Shown piece by piece: positions 10,815 to 19,048 of a stretch of 64,000 nt of DNA (within the stretch, counting starts at the first letter, position 1; every line of letters begins with the position of its first letter). This DNA is from Stutzerimonas azotifigens (GTDB taxonomy: Bacteria > Pseudomonadota > Gammaproteobacteria > Pseudomonadales > Pseudomonadaceae): NCBI RefSeq assembly GCF_013522725.1, contig NZ_JAAMRF010000005.1, forward strand, positions 310,001-374,000, in the 5' to 3' direction. Under the pieces are notes generated by a model. The model was not told the origin of the DNA, ran no database searches, and saw nothing but the letters and a program-made list of their open reading frames with translations. The translations under genes were made by a program, and so were the position numbers.

Positions 10815-11732
10815 ATGAATCTGAACAAGGTCGATCTCAATCTGTTCATCGTGTTCGATGCGATTTACACCGAGGCGAATCTCACCCGCGCCGGGCAGAT
10901 CGTCGGCATCACTCAGCCGGCCGTTTCGAACGCACTGGCGCGTCTGCGCGAAACCTTCAACGACCCGCTGTTCGTACGCACCGCGCAAGGCATGGTGCCT
11001 ACGCCAATGGCTCAGAACATCATTGGCCCGGTGCGCAACGCCTTGCAGCTGTTGCGGGTTTCGGTTCAGGAAAGCCGCACCTTCAATCCGCTACAGGCCA
11101 ACAAGACCTTCCGCATCAGCATGACCGACCTCACCGAGGCGGTGGTCCTGCCGCCCCTGTTCCAGCGGCTGCGCCGGCTTGCGCCAAACGTGAAAATCGA
11201 AAGCATGCTGGCCAAGCGTCGCGAAACCACCAAGGAGCTCGCCGCCGGTCGACTGGATTTCGCCATGGATGCGCCGCTCAACACCGACCCGCAGGTCCGC
11301 CATGTCAAATTGCTGGAGGACCGCTACGTCTGTGCCATGCGCCGCGGGCATCCGCTGGCCAAGGAGCGCCTCAGCGTCGAAGAGTATCTGTCGCTGTCTC
11401 ACATCCACATTTCCAGCCGCCGCAGCGGCTTGGGCATGGTCGACCTGGCCCTCGGCAAGATGGGCCAGCAACGCAAGATCGCCCTGCGCTCGCAGCACTA
11501 CATGATGGCGACCCAGGTGATCCAGCAGACCGACATGGCGGTGACCGTGCCGGAGCGCTTCGCCCGTCGTCATGACCTTCATCAAACGCCGTTGCCCGTG
11601 GATATCCCGATATTGGAAACGCACATCTACTGGCATGAGAGCACTGACCAGGATCCGGCCAACCGCTGGATGCGTGAGCAGATGATCGAGATCGCCCAGC
11701 AAGTCACCGCCCAGGCCAACCGGGCTGAGTGA
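10815..11732 (+). CDS. LysR-family transcriptional regulator
   Basis: LysR-type regulator of 305 residues. The N-terminal winged helix-turn-helix (DLNLFIVFDAIYTEANLTRA, then TQPAVSNALARLRE) covers residues ~6-65, and the effector-binding domain runs from about residue 90. Its sequence style (LNLF, DPLFVRTAQGMVPTPMA) is that of the NodD/LinR-like branch. The ATG at 10815 has GGAAA immediately upstream and gives the standard family length. The longer frame from 10716 has no matching N-terminus. It is divergent from the acyl-CoA dehydrogenase gene, so control of that gene is the simplest role. Confidence 0.85.
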   Translation: MNLNKVDLNLFIVFDAIYTEANLTRAGQIVGITQPAVSNALARLRETFNDPLFVRTAQGMVPTPMAQNIIGPVRNALQLLRVSVQESRTFNPLQANKTFRISMTDLTEAVVLPPLFQRLRRLAPNVKIESMLAKRRETTKELAAGRLDFAMDAPLNTDPQVRHVKLLEDRYVCAMRRGHPLAKERLSVEEYLSLSHIHISSRRSGLGMVDLALGKMGQQRKIALRSQHYMMATQVIQQTDMAVTVPERFARRHDLHQTPLPVDIPILETHIYWHESTDQDPANRWMREQMIEIAQQVTAQANRAE

Positions 11733-11746
11733 GCACGCGCAGCGCC

Positions 11747-12766
11747 TCAGGCGCTGTCGCGCATCACTACCTCGAAGCCGACATCGATGCGCCGCTGCGG
11801 CGGCTGCTCGCCGCGCATCAGGCTCAGCAGCATCTGTCCGGCCAGCTCGCCGATCCGCCCCCGGGTCGTGCGCACGGTGGTCAGTGCAGGATGCATCCAG
11901 GCCGCTGCCGGCAGGTCGTTGAACCCGGCAATGGCGAGCCGCTGCGGCACCTCGAGTTGTAGCTGGCGAGCACGAAACAGGGCCCCCAGCGCCAGGTCGT
12001 CGTTGTTGAAGAACACCGCATCGATTTCCGGATGCCGGGCCAGCAACTGGTCGAGCAGCTCGGCGCCCAGACCAATGGAAGACATCGCAGGCGTCAGCAG
12101 TTCCAGCGCCGGCTCATGGCGCCCTGCTTCGCGCATCGCCTGGCGGTAGCCTTCGGCGCGCTGCAGGGTGCGCGGATCGAGTTGCGCCGCGGCGAACGCG
12201 ATGTGCCGATAGCCGCGCTGCAGCAAATGGCGCGTCATCTGCGCACCGGCATCGAACTGCGAAAAGCCGACGCAGTAATCCTCTTCGGCGTCGCTCAGCT
12301 CCATCAGGGTGACGATCGGGCTGTCGTAATTGCCAAGCACCTCGCGCGCCGCATCGCTGCGCTCGAAGCCGGTCACCAAGAGCCCGGCCGGCTGATGCGC
12401 CAGATAAGCCCGCAGCAAGCGCTCGTCCTCCTCGGGACGGTAGTGGCTTACGCCGATCATCAACTCATAGCCTGCCGGCATCAGCACCCGCTGGATGGCT
12501 TCGACGGTATCGACGAACACCGCGTTGGATAGCGACGGAATGATCACCGCCACCAGATTGGAACGCGCACTCGCCAGGCTTCGAGCGGCCGGGTGCGGCA
12601 CGTAGCCCAGCGCCCGCACCGCCTCCATGACCCGCTCGCGCAGGGCATCGGATACCCGCTCGGGCTGCGACAGCGCCCGCGATGCGGACATCAGCGAACA
12701 GCCGGCGCTTTTGGCGACATCGGACAGGGTGGCTCGCTCCGGCGAGCGGCGACGACGAGAACTCAT
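11747..12766 (-). CDS. gntR: LacI-family repressor of the gluconate operon
   Basis: LacI/GalR-type repressor, 339 residues. The helix-turn-helix ATLSDVAKSAGCSLMSASRA is at residues ~12-31, the hinge helix (PHPAARSLASARSN) follows at ~57, and the rest is a periplasmic-binding-protein-like core. It closes a minus-strand operon of gluconokinase and TRAP genes, so GntR is the likely identity, with gluconate or 6-phosphogluconate as probable inducer. A LacI-type palindrome sits over the operon promoter at 16459-16472. The gene lies 70 bases after dctP, behind a hairpin that may lower its expression. Confidence 0.82.
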   Translation of the reverse strand: MSSRRRRSPERATLSDVAKSAGCSLMSASRALSQPERVSDALRERVMEAVRALGYVPHPAARSLASARSNLVAVIIPSLSNAVFVDTVEAIQRVLMPAGYELMIGVSHYRPEEDERLLRAYLAHQPAGLLVTGFERSDAAREVLGNYDSPIVTLMELSDAEEDYCVGFSQFDAGAQMTRHLLQRGYRHIAFAAAQLDPRTLQRAEGYRQAMREAGRHEPALELLTPAMSSIGLGAELLDQLLARHPEIDAVFFNNDDLALGALFRARQLQLEVPQRLAIAGFNDLPAAAWMHPALTTVRTTRGRIGELAGQMLLSLMRGEQPPQRRIDVGFEVVMRDSA

Positions 12767-12809
12767 GACGGATCCAGAAGCTGGGGAGGCGCGATTCTAC
12801 CGTTTGGCA

Positions 12810-12829
12810 GGCGCCTCCGAAGAGGCGCC
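12810..12829 (-). terminator. Hairpin with UUCG loop after dctP
   Basis: An 8-bp GC-rich stem, GGCGCCTC / GAGGCGCC, closes a TTCG tetraloop when read on the minus strand. It begins just after the dctP stop and ends before the repressor start. No T-run follows, so it may be a transcript-stabilising or partial terminator rather than a full stop. Confidence 0.5.
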
Positions 12830-12836
12830 GAGACGC

Positions 12837-13853
12837 TTACTGCGGTGCTTTTTCGATTTCGGCCTGAACCTGGTCGAACAGCGACTGGCCTACCGTGTCG
12901 ATCACCGTCTGGATCGCCGGCTTGGCTTTCTCGCGCATCCGCGCGACCTCTTCGGGGGTGACCTCGTTGATCTGCATGCCCCGTTCCTTGATCGACGCCA
13001 GTGCCTCGCGCGCTTCGGCGCGAGTGTCTTCGCGTTCCGAGTCACGCGCCTTCACGGCCGCCTGCATGATGATGTCCTGCTCGGTCTTGGACAGGCCGTC
13101 CCACCAGCGCTTGGACGCGGTCACGATCCAGGGGCTGTAGACGTGGTTGGTCACGCTCAGGTACTTCTGCACCTCGTAGAACTTGGAAGAAAGGATGGTG
13201 TTGTAGGGGTTTTCCTGGCCATCGACCGCCTTGGTTTCCAGCGCGGTGAACAACTCGGAGAACGGCAGCGGCACGGCGTTGGCGCCCATCTGACGGAAGG
13301 TGTCGATGAACACCGGGTTGGGCATCACCCGCAGTTTCACGCCGTTGAAGTCTTCCATCTTCTCGATCGGGCGGACGTTGTTGGTCAGGTTGCGAAAGCC
13401 GTTTTCCCAATAGACCAGACCGACCATGCCCTTGGCTTCCAGCGCGTCCATCACCTGGCGCCCAACCGGGCCGTCAAGCACGTGGTCGGCCTGCTTCTCG
13501 TTGATGAACAGAAACGGCGTGTCCCACACGGCCATTTCCTTGGCGATGCCGACCAGCGTCGCGGTCGAGCCCACCATCATCTCCTGGGCGCCGCCAATCA
13601 GCGCGTTCTGCATCTGATCGTCGGAACCGAGGCTGGCGGAAGCAAAAGTGCGCATCTTCAGCTTGCCACCCGAGGCCTTGGCGACCTCCTCGGCGAGCAG
13701 CTTGGCCGCGCGTCCCTGGTTGCTGTCTTCATTGAGGCCGTAGCCGAAGCGGATCATCCGTGGGCGGATATCGTCAGCGGCCTGGGCGCTGATCGCAGCG
13801 AAGGAACCACCCAGAGTGGCCGCCGCCAGGGTGGCGATGAGGAAACGTTTCAT
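12837..13853 (-). CDS. dctP: TRAP transporter solute-binding protein (gluconate/sugar-acid type)
   Basis: Periplasmic DctP-family binding protein of 338 residues with a signal peptide (MKRFLIATLAAATLGG, cleaved near ISAQA-ADD). The conserved TRAP-SBP text LKLRVMPNPVFIDTF-like segment (GVKLRVMPNP, residues ~165) contains the Arg that usually pairs with the substrate carboxylate. It would deliver a carboxylate sugar to the DctQ and DctM permeases encoded upstream. Gluconate is inferred from the linked gluconokinase. About 100 bases separate it from dctM. Confidence 0.88.
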   Translation of the reverse strand: MKRFLIATLAAATLGGSFAAISAQAADDIRPRMIRFGYGLNEDSNQGRAAKLLAEEVAKASGGKLKMRTFASASLGSDDQMQNALIGGAQEMMVGSTATLVGIAKEMAVWDTPFLFINEKQADHVLDGPVGRQVMDALEAKGMVGLVYWENGFRNLTNNVRPIEKMEDFNGVKLRVMPNPVFIDTFRQMGANAVPLPFSELFTALETKAVDGQENPYNTILSSKFYEVQKYLSVTNHVYSPWIVTASKRWWDGLSKTEQDIIMQAAVKARDSEREDTRAEAREALASIKERGMQINEVTPEEVARMREKAKPAIQTVIDTVGQSLFDQVQAEIEKAPQ

Positions 13854-13953
13854 GGCGCTATACCTTTTGTTGTTGTGTGATGGTGGTGGAACCTCCGGCG
13901 CCAGGGCGACGGAGACAGGCCCGCGCTACCGCCCGGGCCGGAATCTGTGAAGC

Positions 13954-15231
13954 TCAGCGCAGCCAGGCCAGCGGCGCGGTAATGATCGAAGGCGCAAAGA
14001 CCAGCAGCACGACGATGGCCATATAAATCAGGAAGAACGGCACTACCCCACGCACCAGGGTTTCCATGCGCAGCCGACCGATGCCTCCGACCACATTGAG
14101 CACCGTCCCTACGGGCGGCGTGATCAGGCCGATCGAACCGATCAGCACGAACATCACACCGAAATAGACCGGGTCGATGCCCGCCTTGATGGCGATCGGG
14201 GCCAGCACCGGGCCGAGGATGAGGATCGTCGGGGTCAGGTCGAGCACCATGCCGACGGCGATCATCAGCAGCATGATGGCAATCATCAGCAGCTTGGGGT
14301 TTTCCGCCAGCGGCCCGAGCATCACAGCGATCTCGTCGGGCAACTGTGCCAGGGTGATCATGTACGCCGATACGGTCGCCGCGGCGCAGAGGAACATCAC
14401 CGAGGCGGTGGTACGGCTGGCACGGGTCAGTACTTCGACCAGCCCCGCCCAATTGAGCTCGCGGTACAGCAGCGTGGATACGGCAAGCGCATAGACCGCC
14501 GCCACCACCGCCGCTTCCGTCGGCGTGAACAACCCGCCGCGCAGACCACCGACGATGATCACCGGCAGCATCAGCGCCGCCGCGCCGTCGACCAGTACCT
14601 TGCGGCGCACCGCGACGCTGGCCTTTTCCTGCTTGGGCTCGTCGATCTTGCGGGCGATGATGGTCCAGGCCACCACCAGCCCCATGCCCATGATCAGCCC
14701 CGGCACCATGCCGGCGAGGAACAGCTGGCTGATCGAGGTATTGGTCACCACCCCGTAGATCACGAAGGGCATCGACGGCGGAATGATCGGCGCGATGATG
14801 CCGCCCGCCGCCACCAGCCCTGAAGACGAACTCAACGGATAGCCGCGCTCGCGCATCATCGGCAGCAGCAGGGTCGCCAGTGCGGCGGTGTCGGCCAGCG
14901 CCGAGCCGGACATGCTCGCCAGCAACACCGAGGCGGCGATGGCGACGTAGCCCAATCCACCTCGTTTGTGGCCGAAATAGGCCTGCGCCATGGCGATGAT
15001 GCGGCGCGAAATGCCGCCTGCATTCATCAACTCGCCGGCTAGGATAAAAAAAGGTACGGCCAGCAGCGGAAAACTGTCGGCACCGGCCTGCAGGTTCTGG
15101 GCGAGCAGTTGCACGTCCCAGAAATCGAGGTACCACATCAGCACCGCGCCGGTGAGGATCAGCGCGAAGGCGATCGGCATGCCGAAGGCCATGAAGCCGA
15201 GCAGTGAAGAGAGAAAAACCACGACGGTCAT
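13954..15231 (-). CDS. dctM: TRAP transporter large permease
   Basis: DctM-family 12-helix membrane protein of 425 residues. It forms the sodium-coupled transport channel together with the small permease DctQ. Hydrophobic segments run throughout, and the family signatures ILAGELMNAGGISRRI near residue 60 and GLITPPVGTVLNVV near residue 355 are visible. It begins 34 bases after the upstream fused gene and ends about 100 bases before dctP, so it belongs to one operon with both. Confidence 0.92.
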   Translation of the reverse strand: MTVVVFLSSLLGFMAFGMPIAFALILTGAVLMWYLDFWDVQLLAQNLQAGADSFPLLAVPFFILAGELMNAGGISRRIIAMAQAYFGHKRGGLGYVAIAASVLLASMSGSALADTAALATLLLPMMRERGYPLSSSSGLVAAGGIIAPIIPPSMPFVIYGVVTNTSISQLFLAGMVPGLIMGMGLVVAWTIIARKIDEPKQEKASVAVRRKVLVDGAAALMLPVIIVGGLRGGLFTPTEAAVVAAVYALAVSTLLYRELNWAGLVEVLTRASRTTASVMFLCAAATVSAYMITLAQLPDEIAVMLGPLAENPKLLMIAIMLLMIAVGMVLDLTPTILILGPVLAPIAIKAGIDPVYFGVMFVLIGSIGLITPPVGTVLNVVGGIGRLRMETLVRGVVPFFLIYMAIVVLLVFAPSIITAPLAWLR

Positions 15232-15265
15232 GTTCGATCCTCGGTGGGCAGTGCCCGTCTTGTTA

Positions 15266-16408
15266 TCAGTCGGCGGTGACGTTGGCGGTAGCGGCCGGCG
15301 GTGTGTCGACCCGGCGCCAGACGTTCACCAGTTGCACCAGCGCCAGGATCGCCAGCGCCAGCATGCTCGCCAGAATCGGCAGTGTGGCCAGAGCCAGCGG
15401 GTAACCCACCACCGGGCTGTTGATGGTCCAGCCGAACTGCATCTGGTTCCAGCCGCCCATGGCCGCCAGCAGGCTGGCACCTGCCACCAGCAGCCAGCTG
15501 ATGCTGTCGACCAGACGGCGCAACGCGTTAGGAAAACGATCGCGCAGCATGCCGAAACTCATCAGCTCGCCGCGGCGCATGCTCGAGGCGACGCCGACGA
15601 ACACCAGCCAGACGAAGGCCAGGCGCGACAGCTCCTCCGCGCCGGTCCAGCCGGTGCCGAAGGCGTAGCGGAGCACCACGCTGCTGAACACGACGATGAC
15701 CATGAAGGCCATCAACGCCGCCATCAGCCAATCGGTAAGCCGATCGAAACCCTGCGCCAGCATCCCGGTGTAGATCGGCTCGCGGGTCAAGGGCGGCGCA
15801 TGGCGCGGCGAAGTGTTAGCGCTATCAACTGGCTGTGCGGAAAGATCGACACGCGTCTCGATGCCCTCCCCCGGTGTGCATTCGACCCAGGCGACTATTT
15901 CGGTCAGGACGCGCTCACGCGGCTGACTCGCATCGATAATCAACACGCGCTGCTCGCCTGCAGGCGATTCGAGCGTGGCGAACTGGCTATCGACCAGGGA
16001 GATCGGCATGAAATGACCGGCACGCCCGCCGACTCGCTCCACGGCCGTGTCGTAATCCACTTCGAGATGCGCGAAGCACAAGTTTGGTACGGCTTCGCGC
16101 AGCAAGTTTCGATAGCTGCGTTTGAGCGCCGAGCACGCAAGAACGAAGCCGACGCCGTCCTCGACCGCACGGCGCATTTCGACCGTCAACCGCTGCAACC
16201 ACTCGATGCGGTCGGCATCGGACAGCGGCGTGCCGGCGCGCATGCGCTGGACGTTTTCTTCAGGATGGAAATGATCGGCTTCGATATGGCGATAGCCCAG
16301 GGTCTGGGCGACGGCGAGACTGGTCTCGGTCTTGCCCGATCCGCTGACGCCCATCACCACCAATGTCCGGCAGACCGCCGAACGCGGGGTTTGAGAAGGG
16401 GAATCCAC
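15266..16408 (-). CDS. Gluconokinase fused to TRAP small permease (GntK-DctQ)
   Basis: One uninterrupted frame encodes two proteins that are normally separate. Residues ~12-180 are a complete GntK/IdnK-type gluconokinase: P-loop GVSGSGKT, DHFHPEENVQRM and CSALKRSYRN. After a hydrophilic linker of about 35 residues, residues ~215-365 are a DctQ small permease with four hydrophobic helices and the motif AEELSRLAFVWLVFVG. I chose the GTG at 16408 because GGAG lies 8 bases upstream. The longer ATG frame from 16507 would run through the promoter and operator. In known DctQ proteins the N-terminus is cytoplasmic, so the kinase would sit at the inner mouth of the transporter. The substrate (gluconate) follows from the kinase family. 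Confidence 0.88.
   Translation of the reverse strand: MDSPSQTPRSAVCRTLVVMGVSGSGKTETSLAVAQTLGYRHIEADHFHPEENVQRMRAGTPLSDADRIEWLQRLTVEMRRAVEDGVGFVLACSALKRSYRNLLREAVPNLCFAHLEVDYDTAVERVGGRAGHFMPISLVDSQFATLESPAGEQRVLIIDASQPRERVLTEIVAWVECTPGEGIETRVDLSAQPVDSANTSPRHAPPLTREPIYTGMLAQGFDRLTDWLMAALMAFMVIVVFSSVVLRYAFGTGWTGAEELSRLAFVWLVFVGVASSMRRGELMSFGMLRDRFPNALRRLVDSISWLLVAGASLLAAMGGWNQMQFGWTINSPVVGYPLALATLPILASMLALAILALVQLVNVWRRVDTPPAATANVTAD
15814..15827. promoter_or_regulatory. Second operator-like palindrome inside the fused gene
   Basis: TGTTAGCGCTATCA differs by two bases from the operator TGGTAGCGCTACCA at 16459-16472. It lies in the part of the fused gene that codes for the linker between the kinase and permease domains, 645 bp from the first site. 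It could be an auxiliary repressor site or a leftover of an ancestral dctQ promoter. Confidence 0.4.
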
Positions 16409-16457
16409 TGGCGACTCTCCGGCAACATCTGGTGTTGCATTGTGTTTGTTTTGCTCG

Positions 16458-16486
16458 ATGGTAGCGCTACCAAATACAAATGACAA
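16458..16486 (-). promoter_or_regulatory. Promoter and LacI-type operator of the gluconate operon
   Basis: Read on the minus strand, TTGTCA (16486-16481) and TACCAT (16463-16458) are separated by exactly 17 bp. The perfect 14-bp palindrome TGGTAGCGCTACCA at 16459-16472 covers the -10 box. Its central CG and symmetry are those of LacI-family operators, so binding should block RNA polymerase. The predicted GTG start lies about 50 bases downstream. The repressor is probably the last gene of the same operon. Confidence 0.65.
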
Positions 16487-16573
16487 ACCGCTTTTGCATC
16501 GACTCACACAGCCAGGGCTGCGGATTTGCCGTGAGCCTGTCTACAATCGGGTCCGCGTTCGAGGAGTACCGAT

Positions 16574-16852
16574 ATGCCAAAAGCCATGGCCCGCCACATC
16601 CTGGTCAAGACCGAAGCCGAGGCCGCGCAGCTGAAGAAGCGCCTGGCCAACGGCGAGGCCTTCGACGTGCTGGCGCGCAAGCATTCCACCTGCCCGTCTG
16701 GCAAGAAAGGCGGCGATCTCGGCGAGGTCCGCCCCGGCCAGATGGTGCGCAGCATCGATCAGGTAATCTTCAAGAAGGCGCTTCGTGAAGTGCACGGCCC
16801 GGTGAAAAGCCAGTTCGGCTATCACCTGGTGCAGGTGTTTTACCGCGAGTGA
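16574..16852 (+). CDS. ppiC: Parvulin-type peptidyl-prolyl cis-trans isomerase
   Basis: Single-domain cytoplasmic parvulin of 92 residues, catalysing proline cis-trans isomerisation. It shows the family order ARHILVKTEAEA, FDVLARKHSTCPSGKKGGDL and VKSQFGYHLVQV, which includes the conserved His pair and the FG.H motif. GAGGAG lies about 10 bases before the ATG at 16574. A second ATG at 16586 (MARHIL) is also possible. It is divergent from the gluconate operon and nearly abuts zapE tail to tail. Confidence 0.92.
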   Translation: MPKAMARHILVKTEAEAAQLKKRLANGEAFDVLARKHSTCPSGKKGGDLGEVRPGQMVRSIDQVIFKKALREVHGPVKSQFGYHLVQVFYRE

Positions 16853-16858
16853 GGTGAC

Positions 16859-17977
16859 TCAGCGGACGCCGAAGCGTTGCAGCTGCATCTCACGCAGGCG
16901 GCTCGAGGTACGGCGAAAGGCGAACGACAGATAACCAAGGGTATAGAGCGCCTCGAGCGGCACTTCGGCTTCCAGATAGAGCGGCACGCGGCGGTCGTAA
17001 CATTCGTCGACCAGCGCGATGAAGCGTCTGACCCCGTCGTCCTGCGGGGCGAGCTTGGGTAACTCGCGGTCGCCAGCCAGCACCTGCACGGCCGCGTCCT
17101 CGGTACCACGGGCGATGCGCCCTTCGCGCGGCGCGCTGCCCAGCGCCGGAATCTCGCTGATGAATATTGATGTGAACCGGTCGCACAACTCGATGAAATC
17201 GGCCGCCGCGAACGGCTTCTCGCAGAGTTCCTCATAACGGCACCACAAGGTGCGTTCGCTGCAGCGCACCACCTCGAGCGGGCGGCGCCCGACGATGAGC
17301 GGACCCCGTTGCCCCACCTCGGCGCCCGCCACCCGCTCGAATTCAGCCTCCAGCCCGCTGACGATTCCCGGCTCGCGCACCCAGTAGCGCGACTGGACTG
17401 CACCCGGATGCAGGCGATGGTCCTGGTCACCGTCGACCGCGACCACCTGCATGTGGCGTTCGATCGCCGCGATCGCCGGGAGGAAGCGTTCTCGATTGAA
17501 ACCGTCGCCATAGAGCTCATCGGGCTGGTGATTGGACGTCGCGATCACCACAACGCCGTGGCCGAACAGCTCCTGGAACAACCGCCCCAGGATAATCGCG
17601 TCGCCGATGTCGCTGACGAACAGCTCGTCGAAGCAGAGCACCCTCACCTCACCGCCCAACTCTCGCGCCAACGCCCGTAACGGGTCCGCGGTACCGTTGA
17701 GTTGGAACAGGCGCCTGTGCACCCAACGCATGAAGTGGTGGAAATGCTGCCGCCGCGCCGGTACCCGCAGGCATTGATGGAACTGGTCCATCAACCAGGT
17801 CTTGCCGCGGCCGACCGGCCCCCAGAGGTAGACGCCCCTGGGTGGCTCGCCTGGACAATGCAGCGCCTGATGGCAATCCTCCAGCCGCATTACCGCACGC
17901 CGCTGCGCCTCGTCGGGTACGAAGCCGGCGTTGTCGATGGCCTGCTGGTAGCGCCTGAGCGGCGAGTTTTCGATCAT
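16859..17977 (-). CDS. zapE: AFG1-like P-loop ATPase, ZapE family
   Basis: AFG1/LACE1-family ATPase of 372 residues. In E. coli, ZapE associates with the Z ring under low oxygen or heat stress. Walker A is GPVGRGKTW at residues ~53-61, Walker B is VRVLCFDELFVSD at ~110-122, and a sensor-like ATSNHQPDELY follows. The C-terminal extension typical of the family is present. No cell-division genes are nearby, so the role rests on the family alone. Pseudomonads may have more than one such gene, so this could be a paralogue of the main zapE. Confidence 0.82.
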   Translation of the reverse strand: MIENSPLRRYQQAIDNAGFVPDEAQRRAVMRLEDCHQALHCPGEPPRGVYLWGPVGRGKTWLMDQFHQCLRVPARRQHFHHFMRWVHRRLFQLNGTADPLRALARELGGEVRVLCFDELFVSDIGDAIILGRLFQELFGHGVVVIATSNHQPDELYGDGFNRERFLPAIAAIERHMQVVAVDGDQDHRLHPGAVQSRYWVREPGIVSGLEAEFERVAGAEVGQRGPLIVGRRPLEVVRCSERTLWCRYEELCEKPFAAADFIELCDRFTSIFISEIPALGSAPREGRIARGTEDAAVQVLAGDRELPKLAPQDDGVRRFIALVDECYDRRVPLYLEAEVPLEALYTLGYLSFAFRRTSSRLREMQLQRFGVR

Positions 17978-18001
17978 GGGCTACGGTGCAAAAGCGCGAT
18001 G

Positions 18002-18925
18002 TTAGCGCACCCCGGCAGCGGGCCGCTCGGCAGCCAACAGGCGTTCCGCTTGGGCGAGGATCTGCTCGAGCAGTGCCGTCTGCGCCGGCACCGGTTGTTC
18101 GTGGACACGGGTCAGCGCATAAACCGGCACGGTAATGGCCGGCTCGAGCAACCGCGCCTGAACTTCACCGCCATCGGCCGCCAGCGCGGTGAGCGGATCG
18201 ACCAGCGCAACGCCCTGCCCCGAAGCCACCAGCTGGCGTGCCAGTTGATAGGTCTGCACCCAGGTATCGATGCGCGGCGGTGGATCCAGCTCCTCGAGAT
18301 GCCCGCGCAGCAGGCCGCCCAGCGCGTCCCGTGTGTCGAGCCCGATCAGCGACACCCCCACTAACGCCTGCAACCTGACTGGATTCGACAGTTCTTCCGC
18401 CGGCCACCAGCCCGGCGGTGCGATCACCCGCATGCGCCCCTCGGTCAGCAACCGCGTGCTCAATCCAGGATGCTCGACCGCCTGCAGGGTCAACCCGAGG
18501 TCGGCCTCGCGCAGCAGGAGCGCCTCGACGATTTCAGCCGTGTGCTGAGTCGCGAGCTGGCAGCGGGTGCGCGGATAACGCTCGCGCCAGGCGCGCACCG
18601 CCTGCGGCAGCAGTGCCTGTGCCAACGCCGGAGTGCAGATCAGACGCAGGGCGCACTCCTCGCCGCGGCCGAGGTTGTCCGCCAGCCGTCGAAGGTTCTG
18701 CAGGTCGATCGCCAGGCGTTCGGTCTGTTGCTGAAGAACACGCGCCTCGGCCGTCGGCTGGAGCTTGCCACGCACCCGGTCGAACAGGGCGAAACCCAGC
18801 TGCTGTTCGGCATGTTTGAGGATCTTGCTCGCCGCCGGCTGGGAGATGTGCAGCAGCTCGGCCGCCGCGGTGAGGCTGCCGGTTTGCAGAATCGCCTGGA
18901 ACAGCTCGATGTGACGCAGACGCAT
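18002..18925 (-). CDS. LysR-family regulator next to D-amino-acid genes
   Basis: LysR-type regulator of 307 residues. The helix-turn-helix (LRHIELFQAILQTGSLTAAA, ISQPAASKILKHAE) covers residues ~3-60 and the effector domain follows. The start at 18925 has GGGAGGA upstream. Extending the frame further would only add sequence lying over the divergent dadA-like gene. A perfect 17-bp dyad with LysR geometry lies 28 bases before its start codon and 78 bases before the divergent gene, so it probably controls both. Confidence 0.87.
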   Translation of the reverse strand: MRLRHIELFQAILQTGSLTAAAELLHISQPAASKILKHAEQQLGFALFDRVRGKLQPTAEARVLQQQTERLAIDLQNLRRLADNLGRGEECALRLICTPALAQALLPQAVRAWRERYPRTRCQLATQHTAEIVEALLLREADLGLTLQAVEHPGLSTRLLTEGRMRVIAPPGWWPAEELSNPVRLQALVGVSLIGLDTRDALGGLLRGHLEELDPPPRIDTWVQTYQLARQLVASGQGVALVDPLTALAADGGEVQARLLEPAITVPVYALTRVHEQPVPAQTALLEQILAQAERLLAAERPAAGVR

Positions 18926-18953
18926 GCCGCTATCCTCCCTTCCGTCACCCGAG

Positions 18954-18970
18954 CATAACCCTGGGTTATG
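18954..18970. promoter_or_regulatory. LysR-type operator, perfect 17-bp dyad
   Basis: CATAACCCTGGGTTATG is perfectly self-complementary around its central base and contains the T-N11-A core of LysR binding sites. It lies between the divergent LysR and DadA-like genes. Confidence 0.65.
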
Positions 18971-19048
18971 GACGACCTCCATCCTTTCATTGGCCGCTCC
19001 GCTCGATAGCGAACTAGGCTCAGCTGATCGGATTCGGGGAGTGGCGGC

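Noticed and set aside
13851-13866. GCGCTATACC beside the dctP start as a third operator
   Set aside because: Only a half-site matches and the second arm is absent.
12627-13880. Long open frame on the plus strand over the dctP gene
   Set aside because: It runs antisense to a clear TRAP binding protein and its translation is rich in His, Arg and Gly with no domain. High third-position GC keeps antisense frames open in this genome.
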